Shown here in pieces: positions 55,773 through 64,000 of a DNA stretch of 64,000 bases; position 1 is the first letter of the stretch, and every line of letters begins with the position of its first letter. A program made the position numbers and the translations under genes. The DNA comes from Pampinifervens sp037481935. Lineage in GTDB: Bacteria; Aquificota; Aquificia; Aquificales; Aquificaceae. The DNA is taken from NCBI RefSeq assembly GCF_046159715.1, contig NZ_JBJXCT010000008.1, positions 28,031 to 92,030 on the forward strand. The letters are read 5' to 3'. The notes below the pieces were generated by a model. That model had not been told where the DNA came from. It saw only the letters and a program-made list of their open reading frames with translations, and ran no database searches.

Positions 55773-56162
55773 CTAACCCTTTATGGCAGTCCAGACCTTC
55801 TCTATCTTTTCTTTAAGAGTCTCTGGTGTAAAGGGTTTTACCACATAGTTGTTTGCTCCAGCCTGAATGGCCGCAAGCACGTTCTCCTTCTTTGCCTCTG
55901 CTGTCACCATTATAACGGGTATTCCTTTGAGCTTTTCTTCTGCCCTAATCTGCTTTAAGGTCTCGAGGCCATCCATTTCTGGCATGTTCCAGTCAAGAAG
56001 CACAAAGTCGTAGTTACCCCCTCTCAGCTTTGCAAGGGCTTCCTTGCCGTTCTCTGCCTCCTCCACGCTTGTATAACCGAGCTGGTTGAGTATTGTCCTT
56101 ATTATCTTCCTCATGGTGCTCATATCATCAACCACGAGAAACCTTGCCTCCTTCGGCGGCAT
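55773..56162 (-). CDS. cheY: chemotaxis response regulator CheY
   Basis: A 129-residue single receiver domain with Asp12/Asp13, phosphorylated Asp57 in LLDWNMPEMDG, Thr87 and Lys109, all as in CheY. Phosphorylated CheY binds FliM to change motor rotation; fliM and fliN lie just upstream in the same run. Its phosphatase gene cheZ is 10 nt before it. Confidence 0.95.
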   Translation of the reverse strand: MPPKEARFLVVDDMSTMRKIIRTILNQLGYTSVEEAENGKEALAKLRGGNYDFVLLDWNMPEMDGLETLKQIRAEEKLKGIPVIMVTAEAKKENVLAAIQAGANNYVVKPFTPETLKEKIEKVWTAIKG

Positions 56163-56172
56163 GCTTTACCTC

Positions 56173-56733
56173 CTAAAGCCCGAGCTCTTCAAGAAGTCTA
56201 TCCACATCCTCCTGATATATTCTATCACCCGTGAGCATTTCCGTAGCCTTGCCCACGATTTTTTCCTTCTGTTCGCTGGAAAGAGAGGAAGCCTCTATGG
56301 AAGAAAGCACGATTTTCAGTATGGTTTTTTTCATATCCTCCAGAGCCTCTATTACCTTTTTTATCTGTTGACTGGCAAGGTCCTGAAAAGACATGAGGGT
56401 TATGACCTGGAGTAGAAGCTCAGAGAGCTTTTTTGACCTCTCCCTTATGCTTTCAAGCCTTGACCTTATACCACTCACAGGGTTTAGGCTCAGAAGGAAG
56501 TCCACGTCTTCCTGAACCCTCTCTAGCTCCTTCATAAGCTCGTTTATTATGCTCATTATCTGATGAACGCTCTGTTCTGTAAACCTTATTACATCCTCCA
56601 GACTACCGCTTGCCATGGGAAGGGTGCTTGACGTCTCCTCAAGGGGCTTTACAACTTCATCCAGCTTTGCCTCAAGGCTCTTTACCTCCTCCAGCAACTC
56701 CCTGACAAGCTGTCTAACATCTTCCATAGCCAT
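56173..56733 (-). CDS. cheZ: CheY-P phosphatase CheZ
   Basis: A 186-residue helical protein. The catalytic motif is LMSFQDLASQQIKKVIEAL near residue 115 (D and Q of the DxxxQ motif), and the last residues QEDVDRLLEELGL form the CheY-binding tail typical of CheZ. It strips phosphate from CheY. It lies between fliN and cheY in a flagellar-chemotaxis order seen in some epsilon- and gamma-proteobacteria as well. Confidence 0.92.
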   Translation of the reverse strand: MAMEDVRQLVRELLEEVKSLEAKLDEVVKPLEETSSTLPMASGSLEDVIRFTEQSVHQIMSIINELMKELERVQEDVDFLLSLNPVSGIRSRLESIRERSKKLSELLLQVITLMSFQDLASQQIKKVIEALEDMKKTILKIVLSSIEASSLSSEQKEKIVGKATEMLTGDRIYQEDVDRLLEELGL

Positions 56734-56750
56734 TTCTCTTCCCCCTCGTA

Positions 56751-57128
56751 TTATACAACTTTCTTTATCCTCTCTTCCCTTGCTATTATGTCAATTATCC
56801 TGACTCCGAACCTGTCTTCCACTATGACTATTTCCCCCTTTGCTATCAGCTTTCCGTTTACCTTTATGTCTACTGGGGTCTCCACGTTCTGCTCAAGCTC
56901 CACCACGGAGCCTGGTGTAAGGTGAAGGAGCTCACCCAGTGTCAGAGTTGCCGAACCAACGATCACCTCAACCTGAAGAGGTATGTCCAGAAACTTTCTT
57001 AGCCTGTCGGACACCTCAACTTCTGTTTCTTCTTTCTGCTCCTGTTGATAGCCCTTTGATGCCTCTTCCTGCTCTTTCAGAGCCTCCGCCCACATGTCTG
57101 CCAGGTTCTCCTGTTTCTCATCTTCCAT
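56751..57128 (-). CDS. fliN: flagellar motor switch protein FliN
   Basis: A 125-residue protein: an acidic variable N-terminus (residues 1-45) and a C-terminal SpoA domain (FLDIPLQVEVIVGSATLTLG, then ELEQNVETPVDIKVNGKLIA). It forms the base of the switch C-ring. The ATG at 57128 is chosen because AGGAGG lies 7 nt upstream, 1 nt after the fliM stop. Confidence 0.93.
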   Translation of the reverse strand: MEDEKQENLADMWAEALKEQEEASKGYQQEQKEETEVEVSDRLRKFLDIPLQVEVIVGSATLTLGELLHLTPGSVVELEQNVETPVDIKVNGKLIAKGEIVIVEDRFGVRIIDIIAREERIKKVV

Positions 57129-57129
57129 G

Positions 57130-58089
57130 TCAGTCCTCCTTTTCAAGATGTCCGTATATCTTTATTGCCTTTTTGCTGCCGAGCTGACCAAGAAAAGCCA
57201 GAAGCTTGGGCTTGCCCTGGACTCTCACCTCAAGAGCCTCCCTGAGAGGTTTGTCAAGGGTTATCAGGTCACCTTCCTTCAGTTCCAGCACTTCCCTGAA
57301 GCTAAGGTTTACCCTTCCAAGGACCACTTCAATGCTTAATGGGACTCTCTGAAAGCTTTTGAAAATGGTTCCCTCAAGCTCTCTGTTCTTTATATCTGCC
57401 GACCCCTTTAACATATCCCTGTAAGGTGCTATGGAACTTTCCGGTATTGCCAGCTGAATGTGTCCTTCGTTGCCCTCTATCACCACTGCCAGTTTCAGAA
57501 GTATGAACTTCTCCTTTGCACGATACATGGTCAGAAGAGCTGGATTTGTCTCTATGCCAACAGGGTTTATCTTCACATCCATAATCGTGCTCCACGCTAT
57601 CTCCAGCTCCTGGTAGCATATGTTCAGAAGCCTCTGAATCAGTTTCGTCTCTATACGCGTAAAATCCCTTCCCTCTATCTTGTAAGGCTTTGCACTACCA
57701 CCAAATACACTGCTCACCACAATGTATATTAGCTTGGGGTCTATTGCCAGAAGGCACGTTCCCCTTAAGGGTTCAATGTTAAAAAGACCTATGGCACAGG
57801 GCACTGGTAGTCTTGTGGTAAATTCTCCAAACCTGGTTGTGCTCAGGCTTTCTTTAAACAGGCTTGGGATGGTGACCACCAGGGATGCAAGACCCCTTCT
57901 CAGTCCATTTATCCATCTTTCAAGTATGAGCTCAAGACCAGGGATTCTCCCGGCTGATATGTGTTCAAAAAGGGAAAGGTCAAGGGGTCTTACCCTTTCC
58001 TCCTCTACCTCAACCTTTTTCTCCTCCTCCTTGCCAAGGGTTTTGAGAAGTAGGTTTATTTCCTCCTGACTGAGAAGCTCATCTGCCAT
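57130..58089 (-). CDS. fliM: flagellar motor switch protein FliM
   Basis: A 319-residue FliM. The N-terminal peptide LLSQEEINLLLKTL is the CheY-P docking site; the middle CheC-like domain contains GRIPGLELILERWINGLRRG near residue 50 and a C-terminal SpoA domain (FQRVPLSIEVVLGRVNLSFR) follows. It passes the CheY signal to the rotor. It follows fliF by 2 nt; fliG, usually near, is not here. Confidence 0.95.
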   Translation of the reverse strand: MADELLSQEEINLLLKTLGKEEEKKVEVEEERVRPLDLSLFEHISAGRIPGLELILERWINGLRRGLASLVVTIPSLFKESLSTTRFGEFTTRLPVPCAIGLFNIEPLRGTCLLAIDPKLIYIVVSSVFGGSAKPYKIEGRDFTRIETKLIQRLLNICYQELEIAWSTIMDVKINPVGIETNPALLTMYRAKEKFILLKLAVVIEGNEGHIQLAIPESSIAPYRDMLKGSADIKNRELEGTIFKSFQRVPLSIEVVLGRVNLSFREVLELKEGDLITLDKPLREALEVRVQGKPKLLAFLGQLGSKKAIKIYGHLEKED

Positions 58090-58091
58090 AT

Positions 58092-59597
58092 CTAACCTTT
58101 ACTCCTTAACCATCCTTTGATTATCTTTGCCACCTTTTCTGGTTCTTCCCTAGCAGTTTTGACAATCGCTTCCACAGCTTCGACCTTTTCCGCCTTCATT
58201 CTTATCTCCTCAGCACCCTCTATAACTTCAAGGGCTGGCACTCCGGGCAGGGCAGGAACCGTGGTAACTTCCTTCTTCTTGAGGATTTTCCTCAAGATGA
58301 GCAGGGATACTATACTCATCACAATTACCAGAAGAGCAAGAAGTCCGAGCTTTATATACCCTTCGTAATCCGGTGCAGGTTTTTCAAAGGGTGGCTTCTG
58401 GAATGGTATTGCTTCAACGGTTATCACATCACCCCTCTGAGGGTCTATCCCCGCGGATGCAGACACTATTCTTTTAACCTTTTCAAGGTCAAGGTTTTTT
58501 ATGTTTGAATCCACAAGAACTCCCACGCTGAGCCTTCTGACTTTTATAAGCGGGTCAACGCTGTAAACCTCCTTTTTACTCACCTCATAGTTGGTTATGG
58601 TCTCGCTCCTCTCTGTGAGCACCTGACCTGCCCCAGCTGCAGCACCGGTGCCTGGTGGTATGTTTGCCTGTGCACCTGGGACGCCTGCAACCCCTCCGGT
58701 GGTGGTTCTCTCCTTTTTCTTCTGCTGGCTGACAACAGCGGTCATGTCCGGGTCGTAAATTTCCTCTTTCTGTTCTCTTTTTGTAAAGTCAAGGTCTGCA
58801 GAGACTTTAACTTTTACAGAACCAAAGCCTAAAGCCTCTTCAAGAGCTCTCTGCACCTCCCTCTCAAGCCTCCTTTCAAACTCAGTCCTGAGCCTCAACT
58901 CTCTATCTCTTGCAAAGTCCTCCGCATCCTCCAGCATGGCTGTAAGGTCCCTGCCCTTATCATCCACCACCACCACGTTTTTGGGCTTTAACCTCGGAAC
59001 GCTTGCAGAAACAAGGTTCCTTATTGCCTTTACCTGTTCTGGAGTAAGTTCATGACCCGGCTTTAGCTTTATAAAGACGCTTGCAGTTGGTTCTTCTTCC
59101 TCCCTTAGAAATATGGACTTCTGTGGCATGCCTATGCTTACCCTCACATCATCAATGCCCGCCATCCTCAGAATTGTCCTTGAGAGCTCACCCTCCACAG
59201 CCCTCTTGAAGTTTACCTGATTCTGAAAATCTGAGACTCCTATGCCCGTTTTGTCAAAGACCTCATACCCCACTATCCCCTTGCTGGGTATGCCCTTAGC
59301 CGCCAGCTTTAGCCTTATATCCCTTGCCTGCTTTTCTGGAACCAGTATGCTCCTTCCATCCTGTCCCACTTTATAACTCAGTCCCTCCTTATCAAGCTCA
59401 GCCATGACTGCAGACATGTCTTCCTGAGAGAGACCGGAATAGAGAACAGTATAGCTGGGCTTTGTGGCGAGGGTTGCTATGGCTATGAGAGCACCCAGAA
59501 CGAGGACTGGCACAGCTATGAGGGTTATTTTCTGGGCGGTAGAGAGTGCTGTAAATCTGTCCTTCAGGTTGTTTAACGTTTCCCTTATGTCCGCCAT
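58092..59597 (-). CDS. fliF: flagellar MS-ring protein FliF
   Basis: A 501-residue protein with two membrane helices (about residues 22-45 and 425-445) around a periplasmic part with ring-building motifs (YSGLSQEDMSAVMAELDKEG near residue 54, ISVPEK, SIGMPQKS, SASVPRLKPKNVVVVDDKG near residue 192) and a Pro/Gly/Ala-rich loop near residue 300. The C-terminal end EEPEKVAKIIKGWLRS is the FliG-binding region. It is the base on which the rod and switch are built. Confidence 0.95.
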   Translation of the reverse strand: MADIRETLNNLKDRFTALSTAQKITLIAVPVLVLGALIAIATLATKPSYTVLYSGLSQEDMSAVMAELDKEGLSYKVGQDGRSILVPEKQARDIRLKLAAKGIPSKGIVGYEVFDKTGIGVSDFQNQVNFKRAVEGELSRTILRMAGIDDVRVSIGMPQKSIFLREEEEPTASVFIKLKPGHELTPEQVKAIRNLVSASVPRLKPKNVVVVDDKGRDLTAMLEDAEDFARDRELRLRTEFERRLEREVQRALEEALGFGSVKVKVSADLDFTKREQKEEIYDPDMTAVVSQQKKKERTTTGGVAGVPGAQANIPPGTGAAAGAGQVLTERSETITNYEVSKKEVYSVDPLIKVRRLSVGVLVDSNIKNLDLEKVKRIVSASAGIDPQRGDVITVEAIPFQKPPFEKPAPDYEGYIKLGLLALLVIVMSIVSLLILRKILKKKEVTTVPALPGVPALEVIEGAEEIRMKAEKVEAVEAIVKTAREEPEKVAKIIKGWLRSKG

Positions 59598-59600
59598 ATT

Positions 59601-59882
59601 TTAAACCTGCATTCTGTTTAGCTCCTGGAAGGCTTCAAGGAGCTTGTTCCTGACCTGAATAAGAAGGTTAAGGGCAGTTCTCGCCTTCTCAAACTCTATA
59701 ACCATCTGATGGAGTGGAATCTCAGCACCCCTGAGGACTGCTTCCCTTATGCTGTCAGACTTCTGCTGCTCTTTATTGACCCACTGAACAAACCTGCCAA
59801 GCTCCTGCAGAAAATCCCCCCTTTCACCCCTCTGCGGGCTCAGTCTCTGCTTTAAAAGTCCATCTACAGCTCTTATCTCCAT
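59601..59882 (-). CDS. fliE: flagellar rod-MS ring junction protein FliE
   Basis: A 93-residue FliE: FLQELGRFVQWVNKEQQKSD and the FEKARTALNLLIQVRNKLLEAFQELNRMQ end, of which MVIEFEKARTALNLLIQVRN is typical. It links the MS ring to the rod. It starts within the last bases of flgC and ends 3 nt before fliF. Confidence 0.92.
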   Translation of the reverse strand: MEIRAVDGLLKQRLSPQRGERGDFLQELGRFVQWVNKEQQKSDSIREAVLRGAEIPLHQMVIEFEKARTALNLLIQVRNKLLEAFQELNRMQV

Positions 59883-60286
59883 AGCTCAAGCGTCCTCTGT
59901 GCAATCTCTCTTGTAGTCCTGAAGGCGTTGAGGTTCGCCTCGTAGCTTCTCATGGCGGATATCATATCTGCCATCTCCTTAACAAGCTCCACATTGGGAA
60001 GCCTAACAAATCCCTCTGCGTCCGCTCTTGGGTTTGTGGGGTCAAAGACAACCCTGAAGGGCTCATCAGACTCCCTTATTTCCCTGATCCTCACAGGCAC
60101 CCGCCCTTTTTGAATATCCTCTTCCCTTTCAACCGCTTCAAAGACAGGCTCTAACTTTCTAAAGGGTTCACCTGTGATTCTGTAGGATTCAAAGTTAGCC
60201 AGGTTGCTGGCAACGGTATTGAACCTTATTCTCTGAGCCTGCATTCCACTTGCGGACACATCAAAGGTTCTGAAAAGGTCCATCAT
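59873..60286 (-). CDS. flgC: flagellar rod protein FlgC
   Basis: A 137-residue rod protein with the conserved opening FDVSASGMQAQRIRFNTVAS NLAN-type (SASGMQAQR then ASNLAN) and the end SYEANLNAFRTTREIAQRTL, where the SYEANL motif is typical of axial proteins. It overlaps flgB upstream and fliE downstream by a few bases. Confidence 0.94.
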   Translation of the reverse strand: MMDLFRTFDVSASGMQAQRIRFNTVASNLANFESYRITGEPFRKLEPVFEAVEREEDIQKGRVPVRIREIRESDEPFRVVFDPTNPRADAEGFVRLPNVELVKEMADMISAMRSYEANLNAFRTTREIAQRTLELWR

Positions 60287-60654
60287 TGTCTTCCCTCCCT
60301 TATCACATTGTTCAGCTTTTCAAGGCTTCCTGTAGCAAAACGCATGTAAACCTCATAGGCTATCCTGTTCTGGCTGAGCTTTGCCATTTCTTCCTCCACG
60401 CTTACATCGTTCAGGTCGTTACCCACAAGCCTTTTCCTGACTTCAAAGACTTTAAAATCTCCAGAAGCCGCGGGTTTTATATGGCGTGGTTGTGTGGTTT
60501 TCAGATTGCCGCCCTCTTCAAGGTTGAAAGCCACATCCTTTGTCCTGTAGTTGGGGGTGTCTGAGTTGGCTATGTTGCTGAGGATTACCTTGTGCCTTTT
60601 CCATGCATAGTTCAGAAAAGGTATCACCTTGTCCGCTCCCTTAAAAATATCCAT
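60283..60654 (-). CDS. flgB: flagellar rod protein FlgB
   Basis: A 123-residue rod protein with VILSNIANSDTPNYRTKDVA near residue 22, the classical axial-protein motif, and SVEEEMAKLSQNRIAYEVYM near the end. The ATG at 60654 is preferred because GGGGGTG precedes it; a GTG 9 nt upstream, overlapping the TPR-gene stop, is the alternative. It opens the flgB-flgC-fliE-fliF block. Confidence 0.92.
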   Translation of the reverse strand: MDIFKGADKVIPFLNYAWKRHKVILSNIANSDTPNYRTKDVAFNLEEGGNLKTTQPRHIKPAASGDFKVFEVRKRLVGNDLNDVSVEEEMAKLSQNRIAYEVYMRFATGSLEKLNNVIREGRQ

Positions 60655-60659
60655 CTTCT

Positions 60660-62459
60660 TCACCCCCAGAAAATAATTATAACCCTGCTTATAATATTAT
60701 CTTTCCCCTCAGCCTTTTTTACAACCCAGTTTATTGTCTCCACATCCCCTGTCAACTCACCAGCTTTTGCAAGTCTGTAGGCAACAAGCCAGTAAAGGTC
60801 TCCCTCCTGAGCTTTCTCCAGATATCTCCGATAGTAAAGCTTTGCCCTTTCATACTGCCCTCTTGTGTAGTAAAAATCACCCAGCTCCAGAAGGGCAGGC
60901 TCTGAGTAGGGTGCAAGCCTCTCTGAAAGCTCCTGAGAAAGAAACTCCTCAAGAAGTTTTATGTCTTTCCTGTATATGCCCTTTATAAAGAGAGCTTCCA
61001 TCCTGTCCTCACCTGTCAGCCTTCCAAGCGAGGACTCAACCATCTTCAGTCCCTCCTCTGACCCCTCAAGAAGTAAAATCTGACCCAGGAGAAAGCTTCT
61101 CAGTGGTTCCTCCAGCTTTGCAGGGATGTCTCTGAGCTTCAGGTCTCCCGTGTAAACCACAGCCCTTGCCAGTTTCTCGTATCCAAAGAGGAGAGCATAA
61201 TTTTCAGGGTTTACGCCGTATAGCTCTATCAGAAAGTTTGCCTCCTTACCATAGGGATTTACCTCTGACATAAGGCTCTGCAGAGTGGACAACATGGGCT
61301 CTAACTTCACCCTAATGTCCTCAAAGACAATATCCCCAGGCAGTGTGAGCCTTTTCAACCTTAAAAGGTCTCTGTCCTCTAACTTTCCTTCCTTCAGAGA
61401 GTAGTAGTATATGCCAAGAAAGGCTGGAATCGAGTATACGCTGTTCAGATAAGTCCAGGCTATGTCCTTTAGAATCTTTCTGTAGTTCCTGAAATCTCTA
61501 TCATACTTTTCAAGAAACTCTGGAAAAAGCCATAGCTGGGAGAGAAGAAGGCTTGTTTTTAGAGTCTTTGATTCTGTGAGGTTTTCAATCCTCTTCTTTG
61601 CATCCGCATAGTTTCTGTTTAAGAGGTATATGAGAGCAAGATAGTAATTGACAGAGTCAGAGTATTTCCTGTATATATCCTTTCTATCAAGCTGTTCAAA
61701 GTAAAAGATTGCACTTCTCCAGTTTTCCTTCATAAAACTGCTTACCGCATACCTGTATAGAAACTCAGGCTCCTCTTCCAGATACCTGTTGAGGTTGCGA
61801 GCTTCAGATAATTCCTTCAGTGCTTCTGAGTAGTTGCCTGCGTTAAAGGCATAGAAGCCCTTAACGAGGTGATAAAAGTATTTTTTTTCTACGAGTGCCT
61901 CTGGGTCTATCCTGTTAAGAAGCTGGCTATTTTGGCCACCAGAAAGGGAATCGGCGTAAAGAAACTTCAGCAGGTAGTCATCCCTGGCAGTATCTCTGTA
62001 GAGGCTCAAAAATACATCTTTTGCCCTGGGGTAAAAACCCATGAAAATATACGCATCGCCTATAAACTCACGCTGAAGGAAAAGGTAGGTGGGCTTCTTG
62101 TAGTAGTAAGGATACATGTTGAGATAAGCTATGGCGGAGAGAATTCCTTCCCTTCTGCCCTTTCTGTAGGAGAGTTTAGCATAAGATATGCCAATGTAAA
62201 GGTAAGAGAGCTCACCATAGTATCCCTGCCTGTCCATAAGAAAGGACCTGCTGAACTCCGCTATTGCATCCCCGTAATTACCCTGTTCGTATTCTATGTA
62301 TCCTCTGTAAAAGTATGTCTGAGCCAATCTTATATTTTCCTTCTCCATTTCTGTAGAAAAGGAAAGCAGGAAAACCATCATAAGGACAAGAACTTTCTTT
62401 GCAAGAAAGTCAGGCCTGTAAGCTATAGGACCTGTGCCATGAACTTCTGAATTCCTCAA
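60660..62459 (-). CDS. TPR-repeat protein upstream of flgB
   Basis: Up to 599 residues. A hydrophobic stretch near residues 21-33 (KKVLVLMMVFLLSFS) looks like a signal peptide, so the protein should be periplasmic or attached to the outer membrane. TPR-like helix pairs follow, for example RGYIEYEQGNYGDAIAEFSR, FYAFNAGNYSEALKELSEA and YYTRGQYERAKLYYRRYL. The function is unknown; TPR proteins in this place may help flagellar assembly or outer-membrane traffic. The start is a TTG at 62459 behind GGAGG, overlapping tgt by 50 nt, or an ATG at 62381 just at the hydrophobic part. Confidence 0.75.
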   Translation of the reverse strand: MRNSEVHGTGPIAYRPDFLAKKVLVLMMVFLLSFSTEMEKENIRLAQTYFYRGYIEYEQGNYGDAIAEFSRSFLMDRQGYYGELSYLYIGISYAKLSYRKGRREGILSAIAYLNMYPYYYKKPTYLFLQREFIGDAYIFMGFYPRAKDVFLSLYRDTARDDYLLKFLYADSLSGGQNSQLLNRIDPEALVEKKYFYHLVKGFYAFNAGNYSEALKELSEARNLNRYLEEEPEFLYRYAVSSFMKENWRSAIFYFEQLDRKDIYRKYSDSVNYYLALIYLLNRNYADAKKRIENLTESKTLKTSLLLSQLWLFPEFLEKYDRDFRNYRKILKDIAWTYLNSVYSIPAFLGIYYYSLKEGKLEDRDLLRLKRLTLPGDIVFEDIRVKLEPMLSTLQSLMSEVNPYGKEANFLIELYGVNPENYALLFGYEKLARAVVYTGDLKLRDIPAKLEEPLRSFLLGQILLLEGSEEGLKMVESSLGRLTGEDRMEALFIKGIYRKDIKLLEEFLSQELSERLAPYSEPALLELGDFYYTRGQYERAKLYYRRYLEKAQEGDLYWLVAYRLAKAGELTGDVETINWVVKKAEGKDNIISRVIIIFWG

Positions 62460-63537
62460 ACCTGCCCTCCTTTATGGACCTTCTTACCTTCTCCATTAGC
62501 CTGTGATAGTAGCGGAGATTGTGTATGGTGTTGAGTATGTATGCTGATATTTCCTCTGCATTGAAAAGGTGTCTCAGGTATGCTCTGGTAAAGTTTCTGC
62601 AGGTGTAGCAGTCACACTCTGGGTCTGGGGGTGAAAAGTCCTTTTTATACCTCTCGTTGCGTATGTTTATCTTACCCGTTGAAGTAAAGAGCGTCCCAGT
62701 TCTCGCCATGCGTGTTGGCGCCACGCAGTCAAACATGTCCACACCCCTTGCAACCGCCTCCACTATATCCTCCGGCATACCAACTCCCATGAGATATCTG
62801 GGCTTTTCCCAAGGAAGGTGCTGGCATACTATCTCCGTCATCGCATACATGACTTCTTTGGGTTCACCCACAGAGAGCCCTCCTATGGCGTAACCCAAAA
62901 GGCCTCTTTCCACAGTTCTCAGGGCGGATTCCACCCTCAATTCCTCAAAGAAGGCTCCCTGAACTATTCCAAAGAGCACCTGGTCATCTCTCCTCTTGGC
63001 CCTTATACTCCTGTCAAGCCAGTTTATTGTCCTTTCAAGGGCAACCTTTGCATAGGCGTAGGTGGTGGGATGCTCCACACACTCATCAAGCGGCATCATT
63101 ATGTCAGAGCCAAAGGCTTCCTGAATCTCTACAACCCTTTCAGGAGTAAAAAAATGAAGGTCACCCGCAATATGGTCTCTGAACTCCACGCCTTCGTCGC
63201 TCACTCTGACCCTTGACCTTCCATCACCCCTCCCTTTTGAAAGGGAAAAGACCTGAAAGCCCCCACTGTCAGTGAGAATGGGTCTGCCCCACCCTATAAA
63301 GGCATGAAGCCCCCCCGCCTCTTTTATAACCTCCACACCTGGTCTGAGATAGAGGTGGTATGTGTTACCCAGAATAATCTGAGTGCCTATATCCAGAAGG
63401 TCTTTGTGAAGTATCGCCTTTACAGTCCCCTGTGTGCCAACGGGCATGAAGACAGGCGTTTCTATTTTCCCGCGAGGAGTTATAAGCTCGCCAAGCCTTG
63501 CACTGCCATCAGATTTTATTATTCTGAAGGAAAACAT
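62410..63537 (-). CDS. tgt: tRNA-guanine transglycosylase
   Basis: A 375-residue bacterial TGT, which exchanges G34 of GUN-anticodon tRNAs for preQ1 on the way to queuosine. It has the active Asp in ILTDSGGFQVFSL near residue 90, MPLDECVEHPT near residue 142, the nucleophile Asp in GVDMFDCVAPTRMARTG near residue 265 and the zinc ligands in PECDCYTCRNFTRAYLRHL near residue 305. QueC at 37454 makes an earlier precursor in the same pathway. Confidence 0.95.
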   Translation of the reverse strand: MFSFRIIKSDGSARLGELITPRGKIETPVFMPVGTQGTVKAILHKDLLDIGTQIILGNTYHLYLRPGVEVIKEAGGLHAFIGWGRPILTDSGGFQVFSLSKGRGDGRSRVRVSDEGVEFRDHIAGDLHFFTPERVVEIQEAFGSDIMMPLDECVEHPTTYAYAKVALERTINWLDRSIRAKRRDDQVLFGIVQGAFFEELRVESALRTVERGLLGYAIGGLSVGEPKEVMYAMTEIVCQHLPWEKPRYLMGVGMPEDIVEAVARGVDMFDCVAPTRMARTGTLFTSTGKINIRNERYKKDFSPPDPECDCYTCRNFTRAYLRHLFNAEEISAYILNTIHNLRYYHRLMEKVRRSIKEGRFEEFRSSWHRSYSLQA

Positions 63538-63540
63538 GCC

Positions 63541-63918
63541 TTAGATTTTAACAAGCATCTTTACAAGCTCAAAGAACACCGGACTGTACAGGGCTATGGC
63601 TATTAGAAACAGGACGATGACTATCTTTATGTAGCTTTCAAGCCTCTTTATTTCGGACTTTATAGAGGATGTTTCTGCCCTCACTTCAGCAATCTGACCC
63701 TCAAGTCTTGCTATCTCTTCTCTGAGTTTGGCTATCTCTTCTCTGAGGTCAGCCTTTGTGACGAGCTCTTTTGTGAGTTCTTCTTTGAGCTCAATCTTTC
63801 TCTGAAGGCTGAGTTCTTTCAGGCTTTCATCAAGGGCTTTTATAAACTCAAGGGCTTCCTCTCTGCCGAGCTTTTCCTGGAGTTTCATCACCACTTCCGG
63901 TGGCAGCGTGCCGACCAT
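63541..63918 (-). CDS. coiled-coil membrane-anchored protein (DUF1640-like)
   Basis: A 125-residue protein: a short N-terminal helical part (TLPPEVVMKLQEKLGREEAL), a long coiled coil with heptads such as LREEIAKLREEIARLEGQIA, and a C-terminal membrane helix (about 103-122). The layout resembles DUF1640/CCDC90-type proteins, whose function in bacteria is not clear. The ATG at 63918 is chosen over an upstream TTG because TATAAT ends 6 nt before it and no ribosome site exists, suggesting a leaderless start at the head of the long minus-strand run. Confidence 0.7.
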   Translation of the reverse strand: MVGTLPPEVVMKLQEKLGREEALEFIKALDESLKELSLQRKIELKEELTKELVTKADLREEIAKLREEIARLEGQIAEVRAETSSIKSEIKRLESYIKIVIVLFLIAIALYSPVFFELVKMLVKI

Positions 63919-63944
63919 AAGAATATTATAACGCAAGTTGCAAG

Positions 63945-64000
63945 TTATAGCATCCCTGCACTCCAGAGCCTATGGAGATTGTAAGAAATTACCGCCATGT
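63945..64000 (-). other. window edge, possible end of another gene
   Basis: A minus-strand frame enters from the edge and reads ISYNLHRLWSAGML before a stop at 63945. On the plus strand an ATG at 63972 opens a frame to the edge (MEIVRNYRH). Neither can be identified from this little sequence; only one of them is likely to be real. Confidence 0.2.

Overview
The window reads as chromosome of a chemolithoautotrophic, thermophilic Aquificaceae bacterium (Hydrogenobacter, Thermocrinis or Aquifex relatives). The main pointers are a long SucD-like protein that fits the small subunit of citryl-CoA synthetase (two-step citrate cleavage of the reductive TCA cycle), an Aquifex-type aconitase next to malate dehydrogenase and a fumarase alpha subunit, tightly overlapping genes, and charged proteins rich in Glu and Lys. 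The genus is an inference from gene content only.

Layout. 1-1282 (minus): the end of an operon holding a lytic transglycosylase and ornithine carbamoyltransferase, the latter cut by the window edge. 1317-2351 (plus): ccsB. 2428-3297: a secreted protein of unknown function. 3334-8584 (minus): acn, a coiled-coil membrane protein, mdh, fumA, a tiny membrane protein that seems to need a frameshift, and a lipoprotein. 8631-11190 (minus): uvsE and uvrC, two independent UV-repair enzymes in one operon. 11213-14010 (plus): obg, a NurA-like nuclease and an AEC transporter. 14007-14411 (minus): an MNT nucleotidyltransferase and the stump of its HEPN partner.

14412-37333 is a 22.9-kb Mu-like transposable prophage whose ends are long inverted repeats beginning TG and ending CA. 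All of its genes lie on the minus strand, running from the right end (early) to the left end (late): a charged early protein, MuA-like DDE transposase, MuB-like ATPase, a zinc-finger/HTH protein, a DnaC-like loader, an excisionase-type HTH, a Holliday-junction-resolvase-like protein, small and large terminase, portal, a minor head protein with an extra C-terminal domain, protease, scaffold, capsid, connectors, sheath, tube, a frameshifted chaperone pair, tape measure, gpU, gpX, gpD, gpV and a repeat-rich fibre. No lysis genes and no W/J/I baseplate genes can be seen, and the late end carries an inverted copy of the early end. The two flanks show no target-site duplication.

37363-38107 (plus): tRNA-Leu(CAA) with queC 7 nt behind it. 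38110-63918 (minus): an almost gapless run of about 30 genes transcribed right to left: a coiled-coil protein, tgt, a TPR protein, flgB-flgC-fliE-fliF-fliM-fliN, cheZ-cheY, a dense chemotaxis block (cheV, cheA, cheW, cheR, cheB, five chemoreceptors, a 91-residue receptor tip and a lone PAS sensor), then a thioredoxin-fold protein, a TolC-like protein, ccdA, hisH and pyrF. Three of the receptors end in a CZB-type zinc domain. Together these genes build the flagellar rod, MS ring and switch and the signalling system that controls rotation.
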